From JAPLDB01 sp038230515 (GTDB lineage Bacteria > Bacteroidota > Bacteroidia > AKYH767-A > 2013-40CM-41-45): a DNA stretch of 64,000 nucleotides. The position numbers and the translations under genes were made by a program. Positions 8,098 to 16,143 of the stretch are shown here, one piece after another. A model generated the notes under the pieces. The model made no database searches. It had not been told where the DNA came from and saw nothing but the letters and a program-made list of their open reading frames with translations. Numbering within the stretch: the stretch's first letter is position 1; each line of letters opens with the position of its first letter. The stretch lies in the NCBI GenBank assembly GCA_038230515.1, contig JBBRND010000018.1, forward strand, positions 27,352-91,351, given 5' to 3'.

Positions 8098-8730
8098 ATG
8101 AACACGCTCCTCTTCAAAAAAATTTTCCCCTCACTCCTCCGCGCGATTGATGTTAAAGAGAAAATTCTTTTTCTCACGTTTGATGACGGACCGCTTCCTG
8201 AAATTACTCCCTGGGTGCTTCACGCGTTATCAGAATACAAAGCCAAAGCAACTTTCTTTTGCATCGGAGAAAATATTCAGAAGAATCCTGAAATCTTTAA
8301 ACGGATTATAGACGAAGGTCACGCTGTTGGTAATCATACCTTCCATCATTTAAACGGGTGGAAAACAAACACGAAAGAGTATCTTAAAAATATTGAAAAA
8401 TGTGATTTGGTTCTTCAATCAACAATCAACAATCAGCAATCATCAATTTTGTTCCGCCCTCCTTACGGCAAACTAAAGCCATCACAAATATCAACACTCA
8501 AAACCCGCTACTCAATTGTGATGTGGGACGTGCTTACCCGCGACTGGGAACAAAAACTCTCCGGAAATGAATGTTTTGAACGCGTAAAGAAAAAAGCAAA
8601 ACCGGGCAGCATTATCGTATTTCATGACAGTAAAAAAGCAGAAGCCCGCATGAAACCTGCTCTGGAAAGTACACTCAGTTATTATTCCAATCTTGGATAC
8701 AAGTTTGAAACGCTGACGGCATACCTCTAA
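8098..8730 (+). CDS. Polysaccharide deacetylase (NodB homology domain, carbohydrate esterase 4)
   Basis: 210 residues from ATG 8098. Motif 1 is FDDG (Asp29-Asp30), motif 2 HTFHH (His80, His84, metal ligands), motif 3 RPPYG (about residue 120); WDVLTRDW and the HDS near the C-terminus give motifs 4 and 5. It would remove N-acetyl groups from chitin-, peptidoglycan- or polysaccharide-type substrates; which one cannot be told from sequence. No signal peptide is seen: residues 1-20 are only weakly hydrophobic, as in many short Bacteroidota NodB proteins. A run of four 7-bp repeats is translated as TINNQQSS between motifs 2 and 3. Start chosen because a -7 box lies at 8071-8078. Confidence 0.9.
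   Translation: MNTLLFKKIFPSLLRAIDVKEKILFLTFDDGPLPEITPWVLHALSEYKAKATFFCIGENIQKNPEIFKRIIDEGHAVGNHTFHHLNGWKTNTKEYLKNIEKCDLVLQSTINNQQSSILFRPPYGKLKPSQISTLKTRYSIVMWDVLTRDWEQKLSGNECFERVKKKAKPGSIIVFHDSKKAEARMKPALESTLSYYSNLGYKFETLTAYL
8417..8444 (+). repeat. Heptanucleotide tandem repeat (AATCAAC type) within the deacetylase gene
   Basis: AATCAAC, AATCAAC, AATCAGC, AATCATC: four 7-bp units. Translated in a loop just before the RPPYG motif. Confidence 0.75.
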
Positions 8731-8758
8731 AAAATTTTTTTTATCGGTTGAATTGCTA

Positions 8759-8766
8759 TATTTTTG
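8759..8766 (+). promoter_or_regulatory. -7 promoter box (TATTTTTG)
   Basis: TAnnTTTG match ending 13 bases before the GTG start at 8780. Confidence 0.4.
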
Positions 8767-8779
8767 AGTTTAACTTACC

Positions 8780-9658
8780 GTGAAAAAAAGTATTTTGGTT
8801 TTAGTTTTATTCCTCTTTGCAGGAATTTTTTCGTATGCTCAGGAGAAACGGGGCATGATTGGTTTCGGCATTTCTGCTGGTGCTACAAATTATGAAGGCG
8901 AGCTTGATGGAAATTTCACACTGCAGTTTACCCGACTTGGAGTAGGTGTTCATACTACCGCATTATTTTTCAGCCGCCTTCATGCCCGCCTCGCCTACTT
9001 CCACGGTTCGATAGGCGCGCAGGATTATAAAGGTGTTTTTTCCAAGAATAGCAACCGCAACCTTAGTTTTTACAGCAACATTGACGAAGTTTCGTTAGTG
9101 CTGATGTACAAATTTCAAAACAGGAAGCGCGGATTTACAAAACGGAATTTTGTTACACCGTATTTGTTTGGTGGCGTTGCGGGATTTATGTTCAATCCGA
9201 AAACCGATCTGAATGGAAAAACTTATGAACTTCAGAAAGTAGGAACCGAAGGGCAATACCTTGGCGGGGCGTATGCGAAACCGTATAAGTTGCAACAAAT
9301 CAGCATTCCATTTGGTATTGGCTTTATGCTGAAGATTACACAACACTTTGACTTCGGAGCCGAATGCGGTTTCAGAAAAACTTTTACAGATTACCTGGAT
9401 GATGTAAGCACCGTTTATCCTGATAAAGAAGAATTGCGCGCAAAAGAAGGAGACATTGCTGTGGTGCTTTCAGACCGAAGTCCTGATCCCAGTTCTCACA
9501 CAAGCGTGCGCGGAAATCCTTCCAATCAGGACTGGTACGTTTACACCAATCTTCACATTACATATTACATCACTACCACGCTCTTTAAACCTTACAAATT
9601 AAAAAATCAGTTTAAGGACAACACTTGCAAAAATTTAATGAATCCGAAAAAACTGTAA
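8780..9658 (+). CDS. Outer-membrane-type protein, DUF6089-like
   Basis: 292 residues from a GTG start, with a clear signal peptide (MKKSILVLVLFLFAGIFSYAQ). The rest has alternating beta-strands with aromatic ends, the pattern of a small outer-membrane barrel. Segments such as SAGATNYEGELD, TPYLFGGVAGFMFNPK, LGTEGQ-like VGTEGQYL, IPFGIGFMLK and GFRKTFTDYLDDVS match the DUF6089 family common in Bacteroidota. Role unknown. It ends 8 bp from the stop of the convergent gene at 9667. Confidence 0.75.
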   Translation: MKKSILVLVLFLFAGIFSYAQEKRGMIGFGISAGATNYEGELDGNFTLQFTRLGVGVHTTALFFSRLHARLAYFHGSIGAQDYKGVFSKNSNRNLSFYSNIDEVSLVLMYKFQNRKRGFTKRNFVTPYLFGGVAGFMFNPKTDLNGKTYELQKVGTEGQYLGGAYAKPYKLQQISIPFGIGFMLKITQHFDFGAECGFRKTFTDYLDDVSTVYPDKEELRAKEGDIAVVLSDRSPDPSSHTSVRGNPSNQDWYVYTNLHITYYITTTLFKPYKLKNQFKDNTCKNLMNPKKL

Positions 9659-9666
9659 TCGGGTTT

Positions 9667-11121
9667 TCAAATCTTTTCTTTCAGCCAGTTGTGGTAAGTA
9701 ATAATCTCAGTGTCGCTTGAATCATCCTGTTTTGTATTTAGCAATTCCTGAATCTTTTTTACAAGCGGTTTATTTTGTTTGATGCTTTCATTGCGCATCA
9801 TCATTGAAATGATTTCAATCATTTCTTTTTCCCTTCTGTTTTCTTTTTGGTTTAGCATCGTGCGAAAATCTTTTTTCACCTGCTTCAATTTATACTCAAG
9901 TGTATCCTCGTCACTTAATTCATAACGAATGATAAGTTCGGCAATTGCAATTTTAAATTGCAGTGAGCGGTCAGCGGTTTTGTATCCGTCAAGCAGATAA
10001 ATTTTATGCAGGTTACGGATGCTTTGGTGAAAATCTTTTTTATCGAAATAAGTAACAGCAAGATTGAGGTAGATAAATAATTCATAGAAATTATTTGAAC
10101 AGATTTTTTCATTTCCTTTCATCTCCATCAGGATGTCAATCGCCTTCTCACGATTCACACGCGAGTAATTTATGACGAGAGAATTGTAGTAGAAGAAAAG
10201 ATACTTGTCATAATGCTGTCGGTGATGCTCTTCCATCGCGGTTTTCAGCTTCTCTGCATACTTCAGCGATTCATTCAGCTTATCGGTTTTGAAAAGGGTG
10301 TTCACAATAAACACAAGCATCTGAAGTTTGGTATCGTGGTTACTTTTATTGAAAAGTTTTTCTTTCACAAACTCATGATACATGTTCAACAGGTAATCTT
10401 CAAGCGCATGATACTGCCTCTTCTGCAAAAGAATCTGGGTAACAGCATCGTAAATCTTAAACCGCAGCTTGGGGCTGCGATGTAACTCTTTATCTGCCGA
10501 TAATTCCCGTACTGTTTTCTGCAACAACTTCAATACCGGATTTTCTGACGAAGAAAAATTTTGTGTTGCTTTCAATCGGTAAGTAACCACAGCAAGAATA
10601 TCATCAATGTCGCGCAGTTGTTTTATTTGCTGTTGATTTGCTTTTCTCAACTGAATGTAATGTTCAGGATTTATCGTCATTAACTCTCGGCTGAGGCGGA
10701 TATACTCACCGTAAATAATGTCAAGAAGTTCAAAATTCTCAATCTTCTTTGCTTCAGTTTCTGCCTTTTTCAAAAAATAGTGTGCAATGCGTATATGATT
10801 TCGTGTGGAATTAAATTTTTCCATCGCCAGAAGGTGAAGCGCATAAATCAGTTCGTCATCATCAAAATGCTGAATGGTTAAACTCTTGCTTACATCACTC
10901 AGCACACGATGTTTTAGCCGGTAAAAAGTATTCTTATCTGAGCCACTATAAAGTTTGCGATGAATTTTTTCTTCATCGTAAGCTTCACCGCTTCTGCGCA
11001 CGTAATCAAAATACTGAATGTCCTTGCGGTCTTCTTTTTCATTGGTGCGTGTTACAAAAAGTTTGTATCCGCGCACCTGCTCCTTGTTCATGTTGGCAAT
11101 AATCTGATTCAGAATATCCAT
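9667..11121 (-). CDS. Hypothetical alpha-helical protein, TPR-like
   Basis: 484 residues, cytoplasmic, no signal peptide or membrane segment. Almost entirely helical and highly charged. Paired helices such as LNESLKYAEKLK, EKAIDILMEMKG and FHQSIRNLHKIYLL at intervals near 35-40 residues are reminiscent of tetratricopeptide repeats, though no canonical TPR consensus is seen. The N-terminal 100 residues (MDILNQIIANMNKEQ, YKLFVTRTNEKEDRK) may be a separate domain. Not recognised as a named family; a scaffold role is a guess. Divergent from the small T9SS gene at 11213. Confidence 0.7.
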   Translation of the reverse strand: MDILNQIIANMNKEQVRGYKLFVTRTNEKEDRKDIQYFDYVRRSGEAYDEEKIHRKLYSGSDKNTFYRLKHRVLSDVSKSLTIQHFDDDELIYALHLLAMEKFNSTRNHIRIAHYFLKKAETEAKKIENFELLDIIYGEYIRLSRELMTINPEHYIQLRKANQQQIKQLRDIDDILAVVTYRLKATQNFSSSENPVLKLLQKTVRELSADKELHRSPKLRFKIYDAVTQILLQKRQYHALEDYLLNMYHEFVKEKLFNKSNHDTKLQMLVFIVNTLFKTDKLNESLKYAEKLKTAMEEHHRQHYDKYLFFYYNSLVINYSRVNREKAIDILMEMKGNEKICSNNFYELFIYLNLAVTYFDKKDFHQSIRNLHKIYLLDGYKTADRSLQFKIAIAELIIRYELSDEDTLEYKLKQVKKDFRTMLNQKENRREKEMIEIISMMMRNESIKQNKPLVKKIQELLNTKQDDSSDTEIITYHNWLKEKI

Positions 11122-11160
11122 AATGCTTTGATAAACGGGTAAGGAAAAGTAAAAATAAAC

Positions 11161-11190
11161 TTGGTGCGAAGAAAGGATTTAATAATTTTG
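11161..11190 (+). promoter_or_regulatory. Near-consensus Bacteroidota promoter (TTG-N19-TAATTTTG)
   Basis: TTG at 11161-11163, exactly 19 bases, then TAATTTTG at 11183-11190, followed 22 bases later by the ATG at 11213. It is the best -33/-7 pair seen in the window. Confidence 0.65.
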
Positions 11191-11212
11191 TTTCCAACAA
11201 AACTTCCCACTT

Positions 11213-11878
11213 ATGAAGAAGCTTCTTTTAATTCTCATCATTTCAGCTAATATTTTTCTGATCGGCAGTACTTGCAATGCTCAATCACTGAGGGTAGATT
11301 CCATTATCGGATTTCCTGATACCGTAATTGATAATCAACAGGTCGCAATGAGTATCCTGCTCAGTAATTCAGGCGGAACTGTTTTTGTTGGTGATCTTGC
11401 TGTTTTAATGAAAGCACAGAATGACAGTACGCCCGATACGCTCTATTACAGTCCCCAGGATTCCATAGGTGGAAATTTTTTTTATGACACTTTAAACGTC
11501 ACACACACATTTCGTGCTGCTGACTTTGATGGAGGAGACAATATTGTAGTTGTTTGGCCCGCGTCCTCACAAGTATCTGTGGTGCACGATTCGCTTACCT
11601 TGCATCTTTATTTTAACAATGTCGGCATCGAAGAAAATAAAATGTTGCAGACAGTTCAACTGTTCCCGAATCCTTCAGCCGTCTTTATCAAACTCCGCAT
11701 AGCGCATCCTGAAAAGGTTGAAGGGGTAAGGGTATTTGATGTTCTCGGAAATCAGTTGCTTGTTTTCTCAGGAGCCGTTTCGCGATTCAATATTCAATCG
11801 CTGAGCACCGGAATTTATTTTGTTGAAGTGCGCAACAATGATCACTCGATGATCGTGGAGAAGTTTTTCAGGCAGTGA
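11213..11878 (+). CDS. Small T9SS-sorted secreted protein
   Basis: 221 residues. Signal peptide MKKLLLILIISANIFLIGSTCNAQ, then one beta-rich domain of about 110 residues (VAMSILLSNSGGTVFVGDL...) resembling an Ig/CARDB-like fold, then a type A sorting domain (VQLFPNPS ... TGIYFVEVRN ... EKFFRQ). No catalytic motif seen. Monocistronic with a strong promoter at 11161-11190. Export by T9SS is inferred from the C-terminal domain; the function of the single domain is unknown. Confidence 0.8.
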   Translation: MKKLLLILIISANIFLIGSTCNAQSLRVDSIIGFPDTVIDNQQVAMSILLSNSGGTVFVGDLAVLMKAQNDSTPDTLYYSPQDSIGGNFFYDTLNVTHTFRAADFDGGDNIVVVWPASSQVSVVHDSLTLHLYFNNVGIEENKMLQTVQLFPNPSAVFIKLRIAHPEKVEGVRVFDVLGNQLLVFSGAVSRFNIQSLSTGIYFVEVRNNDHSMIVEKFFRQ

Positions 11879-11983
11879 TGATTGTATGAATTGCAATTGA
11901 ATAAGTATTTACGAATGAGTTACGCTGATTCTTCATTCGAAAATTAGCAACTATTCGTTATTCACACCACCTTTATTTCTCTC

Positions 11984-11991
11984 TATCTTTG
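11984..11991 (+). promoter_or_regulatory. -7 promoter box (TATCTTTG) of ispG
   Basis: TAnnTTTG match 10 bases before the ispG ATG, which implies a very short 5' leader. Upstream lies an ACGAAT-rich degenerate repeat region (about 11905-11960). Confidence 0.55.
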
Positions 11992-12001
11992 CATCTCTTA
12001 A

Positions 12002-13969
12002 ATGCAAAATCAATCCGATCAATTTCTTTACTGTAACAGTTTGACAGAATACTCTCGTTTTGTCACCCGCGAAGCGAGTGTTGGCGAGCTTGGCATTGGC
12101 GGCAGCAATCCTATTCGCGTTCAGAGCATGACTACCACTGACACGATGGATACAATTGCAACGGTTGAGCAATCCATCCGAATGATTGATGCGGGCTGTG
12201 AGTTGGTGCGCATTACCGCTCCAAGCATCAACGAAGCAAGAAATCTTGCAGCAATAAAAAAAGAATTACAGAAACGCGGATACAAAACAGCAATCTGTGC
12301 TGATATTCATTTCACACCGAACGCTGCAGAGACTGCTGCGCGCATTGTTGAGAAGGTGCGTGTAAACCCTGGCAATTATGCCGACCGGAAAAAATTTGAA
12401 ACTATTGAATATACCGATGCAGGTTATGAGTCGGAACTTCAGCGGATACGCGAACGTTTTATTCCTCTTGTAAAAATCTGCAAAGAATATGGCACTGCAA
12501 TGCGCATCGGAACCAATCATGGTTCGCTGAGCGACCGCATCATGAGCCGTTATGGTGATTCAGCAATCGGTATGGTGGAATCCGCTTTGGAATTTCTCCG
12601 CATCTGTGAAGACGAAAAGTATTTCAACATCGTACTTTCCATGAAATCGAGCAATACACAAGTGATGGTGCAGGCGTACCGTTTACTTGTGATGAAGATG
12701 AAAGAGGAAGGAATGAATTACCCATTACATCTCGGAGTTACTGAGGCGGGTGAAGGAGAAGACGGAAGAATAAAGTCTGCTGCCGGAATTGGAACACTAC
12801 TGGAAGATGGATTGGGAGACACGATTCGCGTTTCGCTTACTGAAGATCCTGAGTTTGAAATACCGGTGGCGAAAACGTTGGTAGAACGATACAACAACAG
12901 AAAGAAATCGCAAAAAGAAATCCCGGAGGTAAACGAAAAGAGCATTTCATATTCTCCCTTCGAATATCAAAGAAAAAAAACGCACGAAGTGATTAACATT
13001 GGAGGTCACAATGTTCCAAGAGTGATTGGTGATTTGAGCACCCGTAAAGAAATGACACCCGCTTCTCTTTTTCCTTTCGGCTATAATTATTCCGCGCAGT
13101 TAGACAAGTGGAACATTTCCGATCAGGCATGTGATTATGTTTTTGTAGGCGACAACAAAATCAATTTTGAAATTCCTGGAACCCTGGCATTGATTTGCAA
13201 TCACGATGCATGGAATTCGCTTTCGGATAAAACGAGATACTATCCACTTTTTTCTTTTAAGGAATTTCAAAAAGCAGAATTTAAATCAGCTTCGTTAAAC
13301 TTTATTTTCGTTACAATAGAGGACATCCTTTCTAGTCTCACATCCCATATATCAAATCTCACATCTGTTGTTTTTGTTTTTGAAACTACCAACGCACACG
13401 GCATGGCAGAGCAGCGCAGAATGTTTTTTGAACTTCTCGAAAAAAATAATTCTGCTCCCGTTATTATAAAAAGAAATTATTCAACTCTCAACGATGATAC
13501 ACTGATGCTTCACGCTGCAACAGATTGCGGAGGACTTTTGATTGATGGTTTTGGCGATGGCGTGTGGATTGAAGCAACCAACAATCCTAAACTTGTAAAC
13601 AGTTTATCATTCGGAATACTACAGGCAGCGCGCACACGGATTTCGAAAACAGAATACATCAGTTGCCCCAGTTGCGGTCGCACACTTTTTGATCTGCAGG
13701 AAACCACAGCAAAAATCCGCTCGCGCACCGATCATCTGAAAGGAATTAAGATCGGAATTATGGGTTGCATCGTCAATGGCCCCGGAGAAATGGCTGATGC
13801 CGATTATGGTTATGTAGGTTCCGGCCCGGGCAAGATTACTCTTTACAAAGGCAAAGAAGTAGTGAAGAAAAGTGTACCGACAGAAGAAGCTGTTGATGCA
13901 CTCATTTCTCTTATCAAAGAAAACGGTGATTGGGTAGAGTTACCGACTAAGTTTTCCCAGATCGCTTAA
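12002..13969 (+). CDS. ispG: 4-hydroxy-3-methylbut-2-enyl-diphosphate synthase with insert domain
   Basis: 655 residues, the long three-domain form of IspG/GcpE found in Bacteroidota, Chlorobi and plants. It converts methylerythritol cyclodiphosphate to HMBPP in the MEP isoprenoid pathway using a [4Fe-4S] cluster. The N-terminal TIM barrel (GGSNPIRVQSMTTTDT, ADIHF, RVNPGN, GTNHGS, GVTEAGEG) spans about 1-290, an insert domain about 310-545, and the C-terminal cluster domain has Cys555 and Cys558 (CPSCGRT) and Cys589 (GCIVNGPGE). A 7-bp-period repeat is translated at about residues 445-455 in the insert domain. The stop codon overlaps that of the convergent gene by 4 bp. Confidence 0.97.
   Translation: MQNQSDQFLYCNSLTEYSRFVTREASVGELGIGGSNPIRVQSMTTTDTMDTIATVEQSIRMIDAGCELVRITAPSINEARNLAAIKKELQKRGYKTAICADIHFTPNAAETAARIVEKVRVNPGNYADRKKFETIEYTDAGYESELQRIRERFIPLVKICKEYGTAMRIGTNHGSLSDRIMSRYGDSAIGMVESALEFLRICEDEKYFNIVLSMKSSNTQVMVQAYRLLVMKMKEEGMNYPLHLGVTEAGEGEDGRIKSAAGIGTLLEDGLGDTIRVSLTEDPEFEIPVAKTLVERYNNRKKSQKEIPEVNEKSISYSPFEYQRKKTHEVINIGGHNVPRVIGDLSTRKEMTPASLFPFGYNYSAQLDKWNISDQACDYVFVGDNKINFEIPGTLALICNHDAWNSLSDKTRYYPLFSFKEFQKAEFKSASLNFIFVTIEDILSSLTSHISNLTSVVFVFETTNAHGMAEQRRMFFELLEKNNSAPVIIKRNYSTLNDDTLMLHAATDCGGLLIDGFGDGVWIEATNNPKLVNSLSFGILQAARTRISKTEYISCPSCGRTLFDLQETTAKIRSRTDHLKGIKIGIMGCIVNGPGEMADADYGYVGSGPGKITLYKGKEVVKKSVPTEEAVDALISLIKENGDWVELPTKFSQIA
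13336..13365 (+). repeat. Degenerate 7-bp-period repeat within ispG
   Basis: TCTCACA, TCCCATA, TATCAAA, TCTCACA, TC; the 9-mer TCTCACATC recurs 21 bp apart. Translated in the variable insert domain. Confidence 0.55.
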
Positions 13970-15276
13970 AATGTTTTCACAAGTTTTTGTGAAAACGTTT
14001 TTTGATTTCCACTGAAGACACATTGATACACTCCTATGTTCAACGATGAAATGTTGATCGCTTTGTCACCGGAGATTACTTCTTCCAATACAATTCTTCC
14101 GAGCGAATCAAAAATTCTCAGCACAAGTTTTTCTTGTGGCGTATTGAATTTAATGTTGAGAACATCAATTGCTGGATTCGGATAAAGCATAAGATCAGTT
14201 GTTTCAATAGGAATACTGATACCAGGCATAATCCAGTTGATGGAATTGGAAGTTCCGACACAGCCGTACACATCTGTTGCCGTACAATAATAAATTCCTG
14301 CCTGTGTAGGAATGTATGTGGAGTCATGCGCGCCTCCAATCATCCCTCCGTTGTAATACCACTGATGTAAGCCACTATAATTTGAATAAAGTGTGTCTTG
14401 TGTGCCATTTGTTGCAATCATCACAACAGGCAGAGGATGAACAGTAACGAGGATACTATCATTTATCGGGCAGGAATTACTTGTAACGCCATTCACAGAA
14501 TACCAACCGTCAGCAGCGGCATAAATAGTATCGCTGGCACTCCCTGTATTCCAAGTGTAAAATACCTGCACGCTTGCAGAGAAAACCAGGCCTACTGAAT
14601 CGCCTTCACAGAAAGTAGTTAAGCCCAATGCTGCAATTCCATGTGCAGGCGGGTTTGCAAAGATTGTTGTGTCAGCAGGGGCATCGCAGGAGTCGTAAGT
14701 GAGTCCTATCATTGAGTAGTTGCCACTTTGTGCAGGAGTGTAAGAAAGAGAAGGAATGTGTGGCGCATTCGGATCAGGAGAGCCATCTTTGAACCACTGA
14801 AGAGATAAATAATTTGTTGAATCTAGACATTCGAACGCACAGCCGTTCCAATAAAAAGAAGGAACTGGGACATAATGGGCATCAAATGTAAAGGAGTTAG
14901 TGTCATTTGCTGGATTCGGGTCTTGCAATGTGTTTACCGTTTGAATAGTAACCTCAATAAAATAAGAAGTCCCACTCATAAAATCGAATGACGGATTAAG
15001 TTCAACAGGAGCGATATCGCCTGCTGCGATAAGACCTGAAAATGTGACAGGCGATTGCGCAACGCTGTTTATGCTCCAGTTCAACACAACTTCGGTAATG
15101 TCAACCAAATCGTTGTTGTAAATATTTATACTGATTGGAAGCTGAGTCGGACAAAAACTTGTGTTCACAGGCGAAGCAAATGTAGCAACCTCAGCATCAG
15201 CAGGGGTTTGTGCATTTGCATTTTGAAAAACAAGAAGGAAAAAACAGAAACAGATAATGGGTATATTTTTATTCAT
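13966..15276 (-). CDS. T9SS-sorted secreted protein with Ig-like repeats
   Basis: 436 residues. Signal peptide MNKNIPIICFCFFLLVFQNANAQ. It contains a CARDB-like domain (about 30-130), three Ig-like/SprB-type modules (SLQWFKDG, VFYTWNTG, HQWYYNGG with YSMIG/YYCTATD ends) and a type A sorting domain (MLYPNPAIDVLNI to QKLVKTF). No catalytic residues recognised; an adhesin-like role is inferred. The last codons overlap the ispG stop and also encode, on the opposite strand, the ispG terminator. Confidence 0.85.
   Translation of the reverse strand: MNKNIPIICFCFFLLVFQNANAQTPADAEVATFASPVNTSFCPTQLPISINIYNNDLVDITEVVLNWSINSVAQSPVTFSGLIAAGDIAPVELNPSFDFMSGTSYFIEVTIQTVNTLQDPNPANDTNSFTFDAHYVPVPSFYWNGCAFECLDSTNYLSLQWFKDGSPDPNAPHIPSLSYTPAQSGNYSMIGLTYDSCDAPADTTIFANPPAHGIAALGLTTFCEGDSVGLVFSASVQVFYTWNTGSASDTIYAAADGWYSVNGVTSNSCPINDSILVTVHPLPVVMIATNGTQDTLYSNYSGLHQWYYNGGMIGGAHDSTYIPTQAGIYYCTATDVYGCVGTSNSINWIMPGISIPIETTDLMLYPNPAIDVLNIKFNTPQEKLVLRIFDSLGRIVLEEVISGDKAINISSLNIGVYQCVFSGNQKTFSQKLVKTF
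13973..14003 (+). terminator. ispG terminator embedded in the convergent coding sequence
   Basis: GTTTTCAC pairs perfectly with GTGAAAAC around an 8-base loop, then GTTTTTT. It begins 4 bases after the ispG stop and lies wholly inside the last codons of the minus-strand T9SS gene. Confidence 0.75.
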
Positions 15277-15384
15277 CGTTATGGATTTTGTTGACGCGAA
15301 GTTATCACAAAAAATTTTAAAGGGTTTCCAGCAAAGAGAAACAATTATTAACGCCCGCGAAGTATTGTTCAGGACACATCTCTC

Positions 15385-16143
15385 TCACCCTTCAAACTTT
15401 TTTAATTCCATCTTGATTCCGTCAAACACTGCATAGGTATTGTATTTAACCCAGTCGCCAAGGTTGATGTAGCGAGAGGTATCGTTAATGGAAATATCAA
15501 GTGGTAGATGCCGGTGCCCGAAGATTAAATAGTCATAATGTTTTTTCTTCAGCAGTTCTTTGCTGTGAATTACAAGCCATTCTTTTTCTTCTCCAAGAAA
15601 CGTTTCCTCCACTGTGCCTGTTGCAATTCTGCTTTTGCCTGAAAAATAATTTGCAATCCCCACACCAAGGTTAGGATGCAGACGCGCAAACAACCATTGG
15701 CACAACGGACTTGCAAATACTTTCTTAATGAATTTATATCCATAATCGCCCGGTCCCAAGCCATCACCATGACCGATGTAAAATTTTTTGCTGTTGTATT
15801 CCGCTTCAATGGGTTCTCGGTAAAGTTTTACATTTAATTCTTTGGTGAGATAATCAAACGTCCACATATCGTGGTTGCCTGTGAAGTAATGAATCGGAAT
15901 TCCCGAATCTGTAAACTCTGCAAGTTTGCCGAGTAAGCGAACGAAACCACGCGGCACAACAGTTTTATATTCGAACCAGAAATCAAAAACATCCCCGAGT
16001 AAATACAATTCTTCGCAATCGGGCTTGATGGAATCGAGCCAGCGCACAATTCTTTTTTCGCGCTGCATGCTTGAAGCATAATCAGGAACACCGAGATGAA
16101 AGTCGCTGGCGAAGTATATTTTTTTCCCTTCCTTCAAAATCAA
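15385..16143 (-). CDS. lpxH: UDP-2,3-diacylglucosamine diphosphatase (LpxH-type metallophosphoesterase)
   Basis: 252 residues, close to the family length. Calcineurin-like metal ligands are all present: DFHLG (Asp14, His16), GDVFDFW (Asp51), GNHD (Asn90, His91), GHGDG (His125) and GHRH (His210, His212). It cleaves UDP-diacylglucosamine to lipid X in lipid A synthesis at the inner face of the membrane. Its ATG overlaps the stop of the M1 peptidase gene in an ATGA, so the two are translationally coupled. The assignment to LpxH rather than a general phosphoesterase rests on the DVFDFW and GHRH motifs. Confidence 0.9.
   Translation of the reverse strand: MILKEGKKIYFASDFHLGVPDYASSMQREKRIVRWLDSIKPDCEELYLLGDVFDFWFEYKTVVPRGFVRLLGKLAEFTDSGIPIHYFTGNHDMWTFDYLTKELNVKLYREPIEAEYNSKKFYIGHGDGLGPGDYGYKFIKKVFASPLCQWLFARLHPNLGVGIANYFSGKSRIATGTVEETFLGEEKEWLVIHSKELLKKKHYDYLIFGHRHLPLDISINDTSRYINLGDWVKYNTYAVFDGIKMELKKFEG

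Noticed and set aside
13336..13365. TCTCACATC pair 21 bp apart in ispG as a third 21-bp array
   Set aside because: Only two copies, inside a coding region, better described as degenerate 7-bp repeats.
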